A DNA stretch of 64,000 nucleotides from Timema cristinae (lineage: Eukaryota > Arthropoda > Insecta > Phasmatodea > Timematidae): contig JBCFYV010002394.1 in NCBI GenBank assembly GCA_039000515.1, positions 1 through 64,000 on the forward strand, written 5' to 3'. Below the pieces are notes generated by a model. It had not been told where the DNA came from, did not search any database, and saw nothing but the letters and a program-made list of their open reading frames with translations. A program made the translations under genes and the position numbers. This document shows positions 44,691 to 57,522 of the stretch, one piece after another (the stretch's first letter is position 1; each line of letters starts with the position of its first letter).

Positions 44691-47600
44691 AAAGGAATTT
44701 TTTTTGGCGAGGCTTTAAAACTCAACCCGTGCAAAATTTTTTCGAAACTTTGTTTACACCTATTTTAAACAATATAATTTTGGGTCTCCCCTAAAAGGGA
44801 AACACCGTGATTCTCGCCTGTTTGGTGTGATCTGTCCGGCAACAATGTCACCAATCTCACCCTCTATTTTGACACCAAATTCTCCCAAAACCCTGAGCTC
44901 TCCCTTTGGCCGAGGCCATAGTCCCCCGTGTAGTTTCCCCGAGTGTCTGTAAAAAATGCCGTACCAGCTCGCGTGGTGATTCACCCCTGCTCAAGGCGGG
45001 CCCAAAAACACACCAACATTTTTTTCCTCATAAAATTTTTTATAAAACTTTTGAAGCCTATAATCATAGATATACATTTCTCATTCTAAGATTTAAAAAT
45101 GTTTTAATTTAGTGTACAAATGCTTTTTAATCAGACTCAACGGGTAGTAACCAGTTTAAAAAAAAATAAACAAATTGTCACATTCAAAAACATAGTACCA
45201 AGATATTGAAAAAAAGGGGTCCTAAAACATGTGTGAACATAGGCATTTATAGGTTTGACTTTTCCCAAATAAATAAATCTTTTTGGCTAAAAGTTTTAAA
45301 AATATCAATCTATTTTAATAACATTTTGAACTGAGTGTTTAAGTGCACAATGTGTTGGGCGATTATAAACTATTTTGATACATACCGAAATAAGTATGTC
45401 ATCCTAAAAGGAAAAAACATTTGTTATTATTGTCAAAGGGCACGAAATTTAAAAAAAAGGAGTTTTTTGGGATTAAAAAGAAGGCAGCAATTTTTTCAAA
45501 TCGGTTTCGATATTTGGGGGGGGGGGGGAGTTGATGAGTATCCCAAATAAAACCCGACAAAATGACCAGGGGCCATTGTTGGCTTGTGTCCTTGTCCCCA
45601 TTGATGTGCACCCTGGTTTCACCCACGCCACCGAAGGGGGGAGTGTGGCGTAGGTAGCTGTCACAATGACGCAGCGTCCTTGCACATTCCCCCCACTCTC
45701 GAAAGGCCTCCACTTCCGTACCATACTCTCTAAGAACTCACACCCAAATGCTCTGGCTGAGACAATTAGGGCTCCATACTCGGACTATTTTTTAATATAA
45801 TCATGTACACTATTCACTTTTTTATAATTTTACAATTGTGGAAATGGCCCCAGGGGGACTTTGCTACCTTACATGGTACATTTTTACAAAAATTTTAATG
45901 GCAAAAGCTGTAATTCTGACCTATTGAAGTTGAAAGATTATCCATGGCCAAGCATGAGACTTGGCCTAATGCCAACCCCAAGATGGCCAAAGTTGGTACA
46001 CTCTCAAGTTTTGGTAGCCAAAACCACAGACGCTGCACCGTTCTCCAAGCTGTCACCTATTAGCTTCCATGATCTGACACCGCAGAAAACATTGTCAATT
46101 TTGCTGAATTTTTTTAGAAACTTGTAACATTTATAACTGTTAATTTCAAAACATGCATGGCACACCCTAATTTCATAAAAAGGGGCCTTTTTGAAAACAC
46201 AAACATATTTTGTTGTGGTCACCATTGATAAATAAAACAATTTATTGTTATTTATAGATATTGATAATAGTCACATATAAAAAGTGACAGCTGCAAATCA
46301 CATAATTGACTATTAAAAACTAATTTTGAATTTTTCTATTTGTCAGCTAAGGTTTTTTCTATAAAATTTTGACCCAATGTCAGAATGAGTTTAATAAAAT
46401 TTAAAAATAAATTCTTGGTTTTGTTTGATTAATTTTTTTAACAGTTTTAAATGTATTCGAGATAAGTGCTGAAGAATGCATGTACCTCACCAGGCAAGTC
46501 CCCAGTAGTGGGTCAAACAGCAAGGGGGGACGTTGATGGTGGCCAACCCTTTGGCAGAGTTCTTTGGAAACGCAGTCACAACTACACCCCAAAGGCTTTG
46601 TCACCACCAAAAATAACCCTGGCATTTCATCGGGAAAAAAAACTTTAAACAGAAAAAAAAATTTAAAAGATTTTTTAATTTATATTTAGGTTGACTTTAT
46701 GAAAGGGAAAAACTTGTGTGGTTCAAAGTAAATTTAAAAGACTTACAAACCACCAAAAAATTTCCTGATAAAAACGGTTAAAACACACATTTAAAAACAA
46801 ATATGACCCACATGAGTGTTAGCATTTTTTAAATAACTCTCGTGATATGAAGAGGGTTGTAGATTTTTTTCCACCTCCTTCCATGCAGATGCAATACACT
46901 TTTATACACAATTTTTTTTCTCTAACACATTAACAAAATTTAAAATTGCATTTCCAATAACCAAAAGGGTATAGGCGCAGTGAAAATTTTTTTTTAAAAC
47001 ATAACACAAAAAAAAATTAAATGCAGGGAAAAATAAAAAAGATTCAAACCCTTTTTTTTTAAATGTGAATCATATAAAACTTTAAAAATGGGGTTTTTCC
47101 CAAAATGTATGAATATGTCATTATATTATTAAAAGATAGAGGTTGTCCAATTGTAAATACCCTAGGAAATTTGTGCATCCCCTCTGTGGTTGGTCAGCTT
47201 AGGGTGCGTGAGGTTGTACCACAGAGACGGCCTTTTTTGCAAGGCCGCCCCAGGCCCCTCGATAATGGGTACAACTGTCCCGGTAAACAAATCCCCAAAA
47301 AGTGCCCCTCGTCAAAAAACCCCGAGGTCCAGTGCGGAAAGCTGTACAAAAGGCAACAGTTTAAATGATGTTCAACCTTTAAATTTCTCTGGGATGTTAA
47401 CAAAAAAAATTTTAAAAAAAATTCCAAGAAAATAAATTTAAAATGAAAGTAAAAAAAAAGCATTGGGTTTAACCATTAGAAGGGGCCAAGGTCCCTTGTT
47501 CAATTCAAGAAAAGTGAAACAATTATGTGAAATATTCTAAAACCCAAATCGGAGTTTGAATATTATTTGTTTATTATTTTAAGCTTGAAAAAATATTTTA

Positions 47601-50600
47601 TTTTAATTTAACTTTTGCACTAAAATCTTTAAAAAATATTTTATTTTCCATCGGGGGGACGTAAAAAAACCAAGAAATGATTTTTTTATACATCTTATTA
47701 TAATTATTTAATTTAAAATAATTTTATTATTATATTAGTATTATTATATTTTTATTATTAGTATAGTTTTTATTAGTATTATTATTATTATTATTAGTAT
47801 TAATTTTTAGTTTTAGTATTGTATTTTTTGTTATAATGTTACACATCAAAATTTCGCATTTACAAGAAAAGATCTTAAAATTATTTGGGTCCCAAAAATT
47901 TTTTTTTTTTTTTTGCAACAAACAGACATACTTTCAACATAAAATTTTACTTTTAAACCAATTTTATGATACAGCCTTTGATAGGATATTACCATTTTTC
48001 CCATAAAAACAAAAAAATAAAAACCCATTTCCCTTAACACCGCTCATTTCTAACAAAGAGGGATACAATCGGCAAATAATCTAAATTATATGGGAAAAGG
48101 AAAATGAGATGTACCAACACCAAATTGTTTTTTTAATTTGCTACCACCAACACTCCGAGATATCCCGAAAAAATATAGCAAAAATATAATTAAAGATGGA
48201 TTTCAAGGCATGCTTCAAAAAAACAATTAAAAATTTTGGAGTGGGAAATTTTTGATATGGTAAATCTTTTTTTTTTAATTATTTTATTTTCATAATTTTT
48301 ACTATTTTTTAAATAATATTTAACTAAAAGACCTGAAGTTACCCTTAGTACTTTGGGATTGTACAAAAAAAATCTATGTAATTTTTCTTTTTTAAAACCT
48401 AAATAAACATGATTATTGAGTATTTTTATTATATTGTTATTTTTTTGTTATTGTTGTTTTATTTTTGTTATTTTTATTATTTTATTCATCACATCCAATC
48501 ATCACATCACACACATTATTTTTATTTTTATTACTATTTTTTATTATTATTATTATTATTTTATTATTATTAAATTTTTATTTTTATTTAAATGTGGGAA
48601 AAGAGGGGGACCCAAATTTCTCCCACCCACCTATTGTAAAAGCTTTAGTGATGATAAGTGAATTTTTGCCTGTGCCAAAAAACAACCAAAATCTTCACAC
48701 CTGACACACAAAGGGAATCAGGTGATGGAATTGCAAGGGGAACACCCTTTCACTGTGTCTACGGACACATCATACAGTTATTTCAAAACCATTCCCCAAT
48801 CCATCCTTAAGTGGATACAGCCGTGTCCGCTTCCTTTTTGATTCTTCTTGACAACCAGAAGAAACGTACCATTTAAGGAAAAAACCTTTTTTGCTTTAAT
48901 TTATTTGCAGTATTTAACTTGGCAGTTTACTAACAAAAGGGCATCCTTTTTAATCACATGCCAAAGTCGCTGGGGATTTTTTTGCATGCCTTGTTCAAAA
49001 CCCAAAAACCCTTTTTTTTGCCCTCCCTTTGTTCTTTTTTACTTGTGAAAAAAACTAGAACATTTTCCTTCAATCTGGTCTGTTAGTATCCCTCAACACG
49101 CAGGATTTGTGATGGTTTTCATAAAAATGATGCAACGCTGAAAAAATTTAAGTAAAAGGTCCATCTTCCACAATCTTTCTATATAACTTACGTTTTACAA
49201 GTGCTCACCTTATCTGATTTCCTCGAAAATCCTCCCGCCCCAATTTTGCTCTTGTTCCTCAGGGGGGACCCTTACGATTTTACAGTGTTGATAACAACAG
49301 ATATCTTTTACGTTGGGGGATAAATCCCCCCTTCTAAGGCTGCCATCAACGTGTTTTTGTGCATTTTTGTTACCATTTTTTTTTTTGCCATATCACCTAC
49401 AAATGTTAAAAACTATGAAGGCTCCTTTTTTCCATGCAACCCAAAAAAAGGGCCTTTTGGGAATAGTCCCATGTGGGTCGTTTTTCTTCCCACAAAACCA
49501 AAGGGCGAATTTTCCCCGATGTTCATCTTCCTGAAGTATTTCTTTTCTTTTTTGCCCTCTTCAAATTTAAATTACCGAACTTACCTAAAAAAATTTGGTG
49601 ATCAACCCCTATTTGACTAGTTTATCTCACTCATTTCCTCCGAAATTAAGTTTTTCTGGCAATGACCCAAGTTTTGACTCGTACTTAGAGAAGGGCTGGT
49701 ATGTTCTGTTTACCCCTGATTCCCTTTTGCATTGAATAAGCATTTCAAAAGTTTTTAGTAATAAACTTTACAGATCAAGCACTTGTTCCAATCCCTTTTT
49801 TATTACAATTCAACAGAAACAAGATGGATAAACATTTTTTAAAATTTTTTAAATGGTACCATTGTACAAGTAGCATTTTCATTTGTAACAAATCTTTTAT
49901 TTCAAGATGGCCATATAAAATTTAAGATGGCTGCAAGGAGGTGGTTCTTTTCAAAAATTTAAAGCTATGCCCAAGAAATGTGGAAAAAATTTGGTGCTTT
50001 TTTCGGTGTCCACATTTTTTATGCTAACGCTGGGGTAAATCAGATGTATGAAGTCATTGGGCCGACCCAGTTGAGGTCCCCGGGGGAAAGGGGGGCGGGG
50101 CAACGGGGCCCCTAAGGACATATTACGCATAAAGGAGTCCATAGAATATAATAAGCAAAAAGCTGAGATAATATTTTTCGCACCTATGGGCTTCTATATA
50201 TTAAACATGTAATAAAAAAAGTCTATACTCAGAAAACACAATATTTAAAATTTTGGCAGTTTTTTAAACATTGTCATTTTTCAAGAAAAATAAAGAGAAA
50301 AAACACCAGATTTTTACCACTTATAAAATATGCGTTTAATACTAGGAAATAAAGGGCAATTTATTTTTTTTCATAAAAAAAATAAAAGGGCAGGGAAACA
50401 AAATTTAAAGGGGAGGGCCTAAAACTTAACCGACTTATTTTTTTTTGGGATTAAAAGTGTGCAACTTTTTAGCTAACTGGGGGTACCAACCCAAGAGACT
50501 GAAAAAAATAACTTTAAACTAGCACATAAACAACAGTTCGCAACCCTTAATTTATTTCATAAATTTGATCAAAAATCATTTTTTCGTCCCAAACCCGGGA

Positions 50601-51300
50601 AATGTCCCGGGGTTTTAAATTTTAATTCTAGTTTTAAAAAGCATAAACACATAAACCTAAAAACAAAAATAGGATGAAACACACTAACACTTGACTGAGA
50701 AAGTTTAGGAAAACATTAAAACCTATCGGAAATCAAAAATCTTTAAAAACTTAGTTACCATACATACTTTTGGGAGTTTGTGGATCATTCGGCAATCCGG
50801 GGCTCTGGAGGGGTTGGAGGCGGTACAACGGGGGGCCAACAGATATTGGGGACAGCTTTTTTAAACCCAAAACTTTTCCTGCATCTCTTCGAAATTTGGG
50901 TTTCTTTTAAAAGTTTCGAACACATGTAGGCGTTAACGCTGGTTGCGGCCGTCCATCAAACGAGGATTACCGGAAAACTCACCCCCATTTGTTTCAAACA
51001 ATAAAAATTGTTTAAAAAAAATATAAATTAAAGAAATTTTCAAGAACAAGTTTCATTTGGGGCACAAGTGTCCTTTCCCTTTAGTAGTACACAGACATTT
51101 TTGATGAAAATATAATAGGCCTTAAACAATTTATGAGGGTACAAAAAGGGCACCTGAAGTAAACACACAGCCTTGGGAAAAAGGTTTTAAAACAGTTTTT
51201 TTAAAACTGCTTTACTATTCTGGTACATGACTTAAAGTATTTGAACTCTTGTACATGCCTATGACACTGTACACTGTAGAGAAAATTTTATAAATATTTT

Positions 51301-51531
51301 GCACCGCCTTACACCCTTCGGGTTAAACGCTTTAAGTACTAATTACATTAAAAAGGATTTAGGAAATTGGGGAAAGGTTGAATTGGAGGATGAACCTGCA
51401 TTTGCGTGAAGGGGAGTGGAAAACCCTTTAGGAAAAAACCCCCCCCTTTTACCCCCCGAATTTGAACCTCGACTCCCTGTCCCAGCATCGACTCAACATG
51501 ACTAGCTGTTAGCCACATGCCACCGAGGCGG
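51301..51531 (-). mobile_element. SINE family B (minus strand)
   Basis: The plus strand shows CACCGCCTTACACCCTTCGG (inverse tail), CCTGCATTTGCGTGAAGGGG (body), GAATTTGAACCTCGACTCCC (B-box region) and GCCACCGAGGCGG (head). All modules are present. Confidence 0.75.
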
Positions 51532-51689
51532 TTATTGAAATTGACACGTGTGTTGGTAACCTGAATTATTACAGGGAAATAGCATTTTTTAAGCATAAAA
51601 AAGTTACTTTTTTTGTTTTATTTTGAATAATTTCTTTTTTATTATTTATTAAAACAAGACTAAAAACAAAAAATTTAATTAGCTTACAA

Positions 51690-51870
51690 TTAGTATTTAT
51701 AAAGGAAAAAAGGGCGCCCATGGGAATAAATTTATGGGGCCAAGAAAGAATGGGGGGAGCAGATAACAGAAAGTGAGAGAAAATGAAGGAGGAAGATGTG
51801 GAAGAAAAGAGGAAGATAGAGGGATTTTACTAAAATAACCCGCCACAGGGGGAAACATTTTGATGAGGTG
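51690..51870 (+). mobile_element. LINE 3'-end fragment (copy 4)
   Basis: AGAAAGAATGGGGGGAGCAG, then GATAACAGAAAGTGAGAG and a GGAAGATAGAGGGATTTTAC stretch, followed by CCGCCACAGGGGGAAAC and a GATGAGGTGATGAT tail. This is the same 3' end as the copy at 11225-11470. Confidence 0.55.
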
Positions 51871-52899
51871 ATGATTTATAAAGTTTTGCTTTAAAAAATT
51901 TTTATACTATGCAATTAAAAAAAACTCCCACACGGGAAAGTAAATATTTACAACTCACTATTCTGATCTGGGCTCATAAATTTCTGTGCATGTTAATATT
52001 ATTTGATTTTAAACTGTTTATTTTATCAAAATCAATTGAAATTTTAATTAAGTTGCATGGAAATTTACTAAGTTAGCCAGGGAAATACTATAAAAAAACT
52101 TTAAAGTGTACCTCAATGACTATACCAAATAGCAAATAATTTATTGACATAGCCTATAATAATTGTGTAAGTTTAAAATTTTTTAAAAAGGGTTTAATTT
52201 TAATGGGAACAACGAATGATAGCCACCCTTTCTCACTTTTTTTGTTTTTTAATTTGGTTAATTTTTATTATACGTTGTGATAAAAGTAAATATAATAAAC
52301 ATTTTAGTCCAAAAAACCCCTAACTGGTGATTTTCTTGAAAACAAAAAAGCAACCCATTGTTGTTCCAAATTTCGCAGTGCAGCATTTAACTAGAGCTTA
52401 TTGTGATATACTGGGGGTTGAAATAAAACATTTCCCCTTTTTTTTCTACTAGCTAATTAAATTTAATAATAAAAAATAAAAACCAGGGCCCCGACTTTGA
52501 TTTAAATAAAAAATTTTCAATAAAAACCTAAAAATAATTAAAAACTAAAAAAAAACACAGGGTTTCCTACAGTATTTTTAAAAAAATACTCCTGACTTTT
52601 CCCCCAATTTTCCCTGACCAAAATTTTTCATAAAATTTCTACTATAACTTTACAAACTATACATTAAAATATTAATTTAAAAAACATTTATTTCGGCCTC
52701 CCCCCCCCCTACAGCCACCTGCCCCACCTCTCTTGGGAAGGGTAAAAAGCAGACGCTGCCAATCATTTAGGAAAAAAGAGGGAAAAATAATTAAATTTCC
52801 AAAACCTATCAAAAAGTTGTAACAAAATTTATTTACTTTGGGAACAAGTGAAAATACATACTAAAAACAGCACTAAGAACATACTAACATTTCAGCTTA

Positions 52900-54260
52900 T
52901 TTTACCAAACTGTACTATCCTGATGAATAGCCACAACAGGAGGAACTGTGTCTGCTTTTTATTATTATTATCAACCAATTTCTTTTTTTTAAAATTACAA
53001 AAGTCAACAATAAGATACATGCTATATTTAATAAAGTGAAAATTTTTCTTCTTCATTCTTTCAACTCCCCTTTTTTTTGCTTCTCGTTTCTCTTCAGTTC
53101 CATCATTAATTTTTTTCTTCTTCCTTCAAAACTTTAACTTTATATTAATTTTTTCTTTTCTGCTTTCTTCTTGTCTTCTTCACTTCTTTCCGCTTCCTTT
53201 TTACTCCAATATTCAGATAAGTTTTTCCCACACTCTCCAATCCAAAATCTTTTTTCCCAAAGGGATGTTTTTAATCCCCCTGCTTTATCATGAATGGACC
53301 GTCATACTGTTTTTTCATGCAATTTTCACCTTTAAGGGTTTATTGACTGAAAAAACCACCTTTTAACAGTTGCATTTCCCTGCACAAGACAAGGCAATCT
53401 TTTTTACTTCCCCAAAAAATTTTTAATTGCATCTCCATTAAAAAGCTACCAAAATAGTGTCAAACCATTCTCATAAACGATCACAAGGAAGAAAATCCTT
53501 CTGGCCCATTTGAGGGGAATGTTGAATAACACAAGGATCCAATGAAGACAAACCTCTCACGCTTTCTGTTTTTAAGGACTTCTTTCTTTAGTTTTTTCAA
53601 CAGGTGATAACATACTGCGGCACTCGTGTATAAATTCTAGTTTTTGTCTTTTTTTACTATGATTTCAGTTTCCCTAACAGACTTTTGTTGCAAAAACCTA
53701 CGCAATATTTTGCTAAGGATCAAAAAAATTTTTTTTTTATTTTTTTCGATAGATAGAATTGGGCCCGGGCCCCTTTACAGTCAGGTTTCAGGGAACGATT
53801 CATAAGGTATCTTAGAATTTCTCTACAGCTTTTAAAAAATTTGGAATCATTGGTTTTTATGTCTGGAACCGTTGCAGGAAAAGGGTGACATTCATCGCAA
53901 TTGTCTTGCAAAAGCTAGTTTACACTTTTGGGAAAGGATCACAGCGCTCTTTCATGTCCACAGGTTTTTTTTAGGAAGTTTTGCTTTTTTGAGAACTTAA
54001 CAACATGGTCCCAAATTTGTTTAAAGCCCTTTGAAAGCACTTTTTCATTCCAACCCCCGCACACCACAGAACTTCAATGAAAAGATGAACACCTGTCAAC
54101 AGGGAAACAATGCCCACGAGCTGGAGAGTCAGTGAACAGGTAGTACATGTGACACAAAAACTACTTAATTCCCCAAACACAAACTCCACTCCCGTTCTCA
54201 AGAAAACCCTAACAACATGAACCCCACATTTCCCAGATTTTGCAAAATACATACTTTTAT
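52900..54260 (-). pseudogene. Possible decayed transposon ORF (unrecognised)
   Basis: The minus strand has several adjoining open segments, 54252-53971 and 53911-53720. They include Cys/His-containing stretches (DNCDECHPFP and CVTCTTC) and, further on, a Glu/Lys-rich helix (EAERSEEDKKKAEKK). The pattern of short frames on one strand, linked by apparent shifts, suggests one longer protein broken by errors or decay. I cannot name the family, and the interval has poor consensus quality. Confidence 0.25.
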
Positions 54261-57200
54261 TGTCTGTGAAGATTTGATGTGTTCCTAAGAAGTGTTATAA
54301 AAAATTTAAAATTAAATTTTGGCCATCCATACACTTGTATCAACTTAAAGTGGAAGAGGGGAAATACCATCCAGAAAATCTTTATAATTCTTTAGCTGCT
54401 CCTATTTAAAAAAAAAACTTTTAAAACGATTTATGACTCAGATTTTTTCCTTTTACCCCAAAACTTATTTCAATTCCATTTGTCCCCTTTTAATAACTTT
54501 ATTCAACGCTTTCATCAAAACAAATTACAAAATTGTTTCATATTTTAGGGGCCCCCCCCCCGTAAAATGTTATGAAAGAATGGAGCCAACCTGCACAAAA
54601 AGTATGCAGCCTTGTCTCCACCAAGGGAAAGGCATTGGAATGGGGAAAACTGGGAAAACACAAATGAAAAAATTTTACTTAAATTATTGCATGAATTGAA
54701 AAACATTTTTTGAAACAACTTGCTACCCAAATTACTTCTGATTAGTTAAAATTTACTTTTTTAACAAAGGGTTATGGGTTTTTTTTAAGCACTACACTAA
54801 TTTCACTTTGGGGAAAAGCTTCCTTCTGCGGCTTTAAAATTTCCGATGAAACAGAAAAATCTTCGAGTAACCGCCGAATCCCACAGGTAGAATTTTTAGT
54901 AGTTGCCAAAATTCTGTTGAAAAAAGGGGAGCCGAGAACCTGAAAACCTTATTTTTTTAAAAAAAGTCAAAAGAGCGGTTTATTTTTTCAAAGTTTCAAG
55001 AGTTTTGATATAGTTTGGGCCTTTTGCGTGGGAAGCAAACTTTCTTTCCTATATTACTTATTTATAATTTTTTTTGCACACTTTTTCAAAATGCCGCAAC
55101 CCTTTTTACTTTCAACCCACGATCCATATAGAATTCATGAAAAGACCTGGGGTTAGCCAGAAATTTAAAACCGTTTTTTTTTTTTTAGACATTGCTGGGG
55201 TAGCCGAAACATCCTAAATTTACTGTAACAACAATAACGATGCAAACCTGAAAAAGAACCCAAAAAAAGGAAACAAAAATTAAAAGAATTGTCATGTGCA
55301 GGCCAGGAGATTTCTGTGTTACCTTCTGAAATAAAATCTACCAAAACTTTGTTAAAAGAAAGTTTACCATGGTAAAGGGCCCCCCACTTTCTTCGTCGCC
55401 GGGAGTGGCTTATGATGCATGCATACAAAAATATTTTCTTTTTTTCTAAGTGTGACATAATTTGATTTCCCAAACCTTTTAAAGCTTCCCCGACTATTAT
55501 TTTTCCCCTGCTTTCAATTGAGGAAACCCCGGGAAAAAAAAACTCATAATTAACAGCCTCTAAATCAAAAATGTGCTATGCAAACGGAAACTCAAAAAAA
55601 AAAATACAATGAAAAGACATGAGCTAGCTCTGTATGCTGCTAAATACAAAACCTAAAGATTAACATTTTTATTTTCAGAAGAATAACTACCCCCTCCCAA
55701 GCCAACCCTCTTCATATTATTGCGGTTCTGACCAGAATGTATATTTTGGAACAAAAAAACAAAGATGGTTTATGGGCCCCATGATTTCCTCATTTAAAAA
55801 ATTTTTTGAAAAAAATTTATTTAACTTATTCGAATTTTTAAAAAATTTAAAAAAACTTGTATTTAAAATATTTGTTTTCAAAAAAAAAAAAAGAGCTACA
55901 CAAGTGTCCAAATAATGGCAACAGCCCAACTAGGCTGACGCCACAATTACCTGGCCCTGTCTTTTGGGAAAAAGGAACAAATTTTAAGGGGTTTAAAATT
56001 TGAGTAGAGTAAAACAGCCTTTTACCGACAACAATTTATTTTTAAAAAAAAAAAATTTTTAAAAATAAATTCTCACAAAATTATTTTTTTAAACCCGTAT
56101 CGCGATCAAAACAAAAACAGCGGCTGAAAAGCTCCACATTAACAACAAGAATAAAAAATGTTTTTAGCCAACATTAAAAAAAATTAAACTAGGCGCAAAA
56201 TATTTTTTTAAAAAAAGTAAACAAAGGGGGGGCAAAATCAATGTAGTTCTAAAAAATCCATAATAACCAATTTGGAAAAAAACTTTTAAACGTCTCATGG
56301 GAAACAACAAAACCATAAAAAAAAATTTTTTAACTCTAAATTAAGGTTTAAATTTCAAAATTTTAAAAACGTGATATGAAACAATGTTTTTATGGGAAAT
56401 TTTTAAAAAATGATGAAAAAAAAAACCCTACATAGTTGGGGAAACTGATTCTTTTGAGAATTTTAAAAAAAATTTCTTTGATTGCACTGCACACGAAAAA
56501 TCCTATAGTGCCAAATTTTTGGTGTTACAATTTCTATAAATTTTTAAAATGAGTTATGAGCACACTTGGTGGGGAAATTTTAAAACTAGGTGTCTACGAC
56601 AGACCCTTTGTGGGATTTTAGTATAAAACAAAAGTTTGATGTACATTTAACCATTGATTTTTTATATTGTATATTTATCCTTTATTTTTTTATATTTTCT
56701 TTTACATTTGATTTATTTATATATATTTTTCTTTATGTTATATTAAATTTTTTGTATATGATTTTGAGAGCAAAAATGTCATGTTTTAGAAGCTACCTGT
56801 TAATGGGTTTAGCCCAAAATTCGTATTTAAAGGGAATAGGGTATTATGACTTGGTTTTTCACTAAACGATTATAATTTTTTATAAAAAAAATTTTAAATT
56901 GCATTTTTTTTGGAATGAAACATTTTTAAAATTAACCTTCTTAGGCAAAACAAGAAAACGACAAAAAAAAAATTTGTAACTGTAATAATTTTAAAATCAG
57001 AATATGTTTTTTTTTTGTAAAAAAAAAACAAATTTTTTAGCATTACAAAAAAAGTCAAAGATAAATTATTTCTTCTTCATGAATGCCACTTAAAAAAAAT
57101 CTATCCTGAACCCCTGAAAAAAGGGGGCCGTCTTAGATTTTGGTCATTGAATTCGGTATATAAAGTAAAATTTTCTTTTTTTTTTTCTTTTTTTAAGTTA

Positions 57201-57423
57201 CTTTTCTGAGAATAAGCAGGGTTTTTTTGGCCTTTTTAAAATTTTTCTTATGTCTCGCTTAATTGATCTTCAAAATTCCTTTTTCCCAAATTTTAAATTT
57301 ATTTTTTAAACTACTGCCTTCTTATTACAAGGTTATTTACGCATAGACAAATATTTTAGTATGTCAATTAGGGTTTCCCTGTATAACTTTTATATTCCTT
57401 GTTTTAAATACTTTGTACACTAG

Positions 57424-57522
57424 CTCATCGTCAAATTTACAAATGCTGAATTGGACGACAGAGAGAGCGTTTACATTGGGGGCTTATATAGGAGCGGTGA
57501 GATACAATCAATAATTAATGAG
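57424..57522 (+). CDS. Coding-like exon with canonical splice sites (unrecognised)
   Basis: A 33-codon open segment lies between an acceptor (TTTGTACACTAG) and a strong donor (GTAAGTAG at 57523). It reads LIVKFTNAELDDRESVYIGG followed by LYRSGEIQSIINE. Composition is protein-like and the length is exactly divisible by three. No neighbouring exon was found and I do not recognise the sequence, so a transposon fragment or chance remains possible. Confidence 0.25.

Larger units (their letters stand above)
41736..57423. other. Low-quality interval without a confident gene
   Basis: About 15.7 kb rich in A/T runs and pyrimidine or purine tracts. Supported content is a few LINE fragments, one SINE and parts of repeat R1. 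Short coding-like patches occur at about 44760-44990 (-), 45540-45720 (-), 45900-46090 (+), 46480-46600 (+) and 47190-47370 (+), but none can be followed across a splice site or matched to a family. ATT-type tracts lie at 47720-47800 and 48530-48565. The 254-codon minus-strand frame at 43970-44734 is low-complexity. Confidence 0.35.

Noticed and set aside
43970..44734. Longest open frame in the window (254 codons, minus strand)
   Set aside because: It is Phe/Pro/Ser/Leu-rich translation of a pyrimidine tract, antisense to a LINE 3' fragment and inside the error-prone interval. There are no motifs and codon usage is repetitive.
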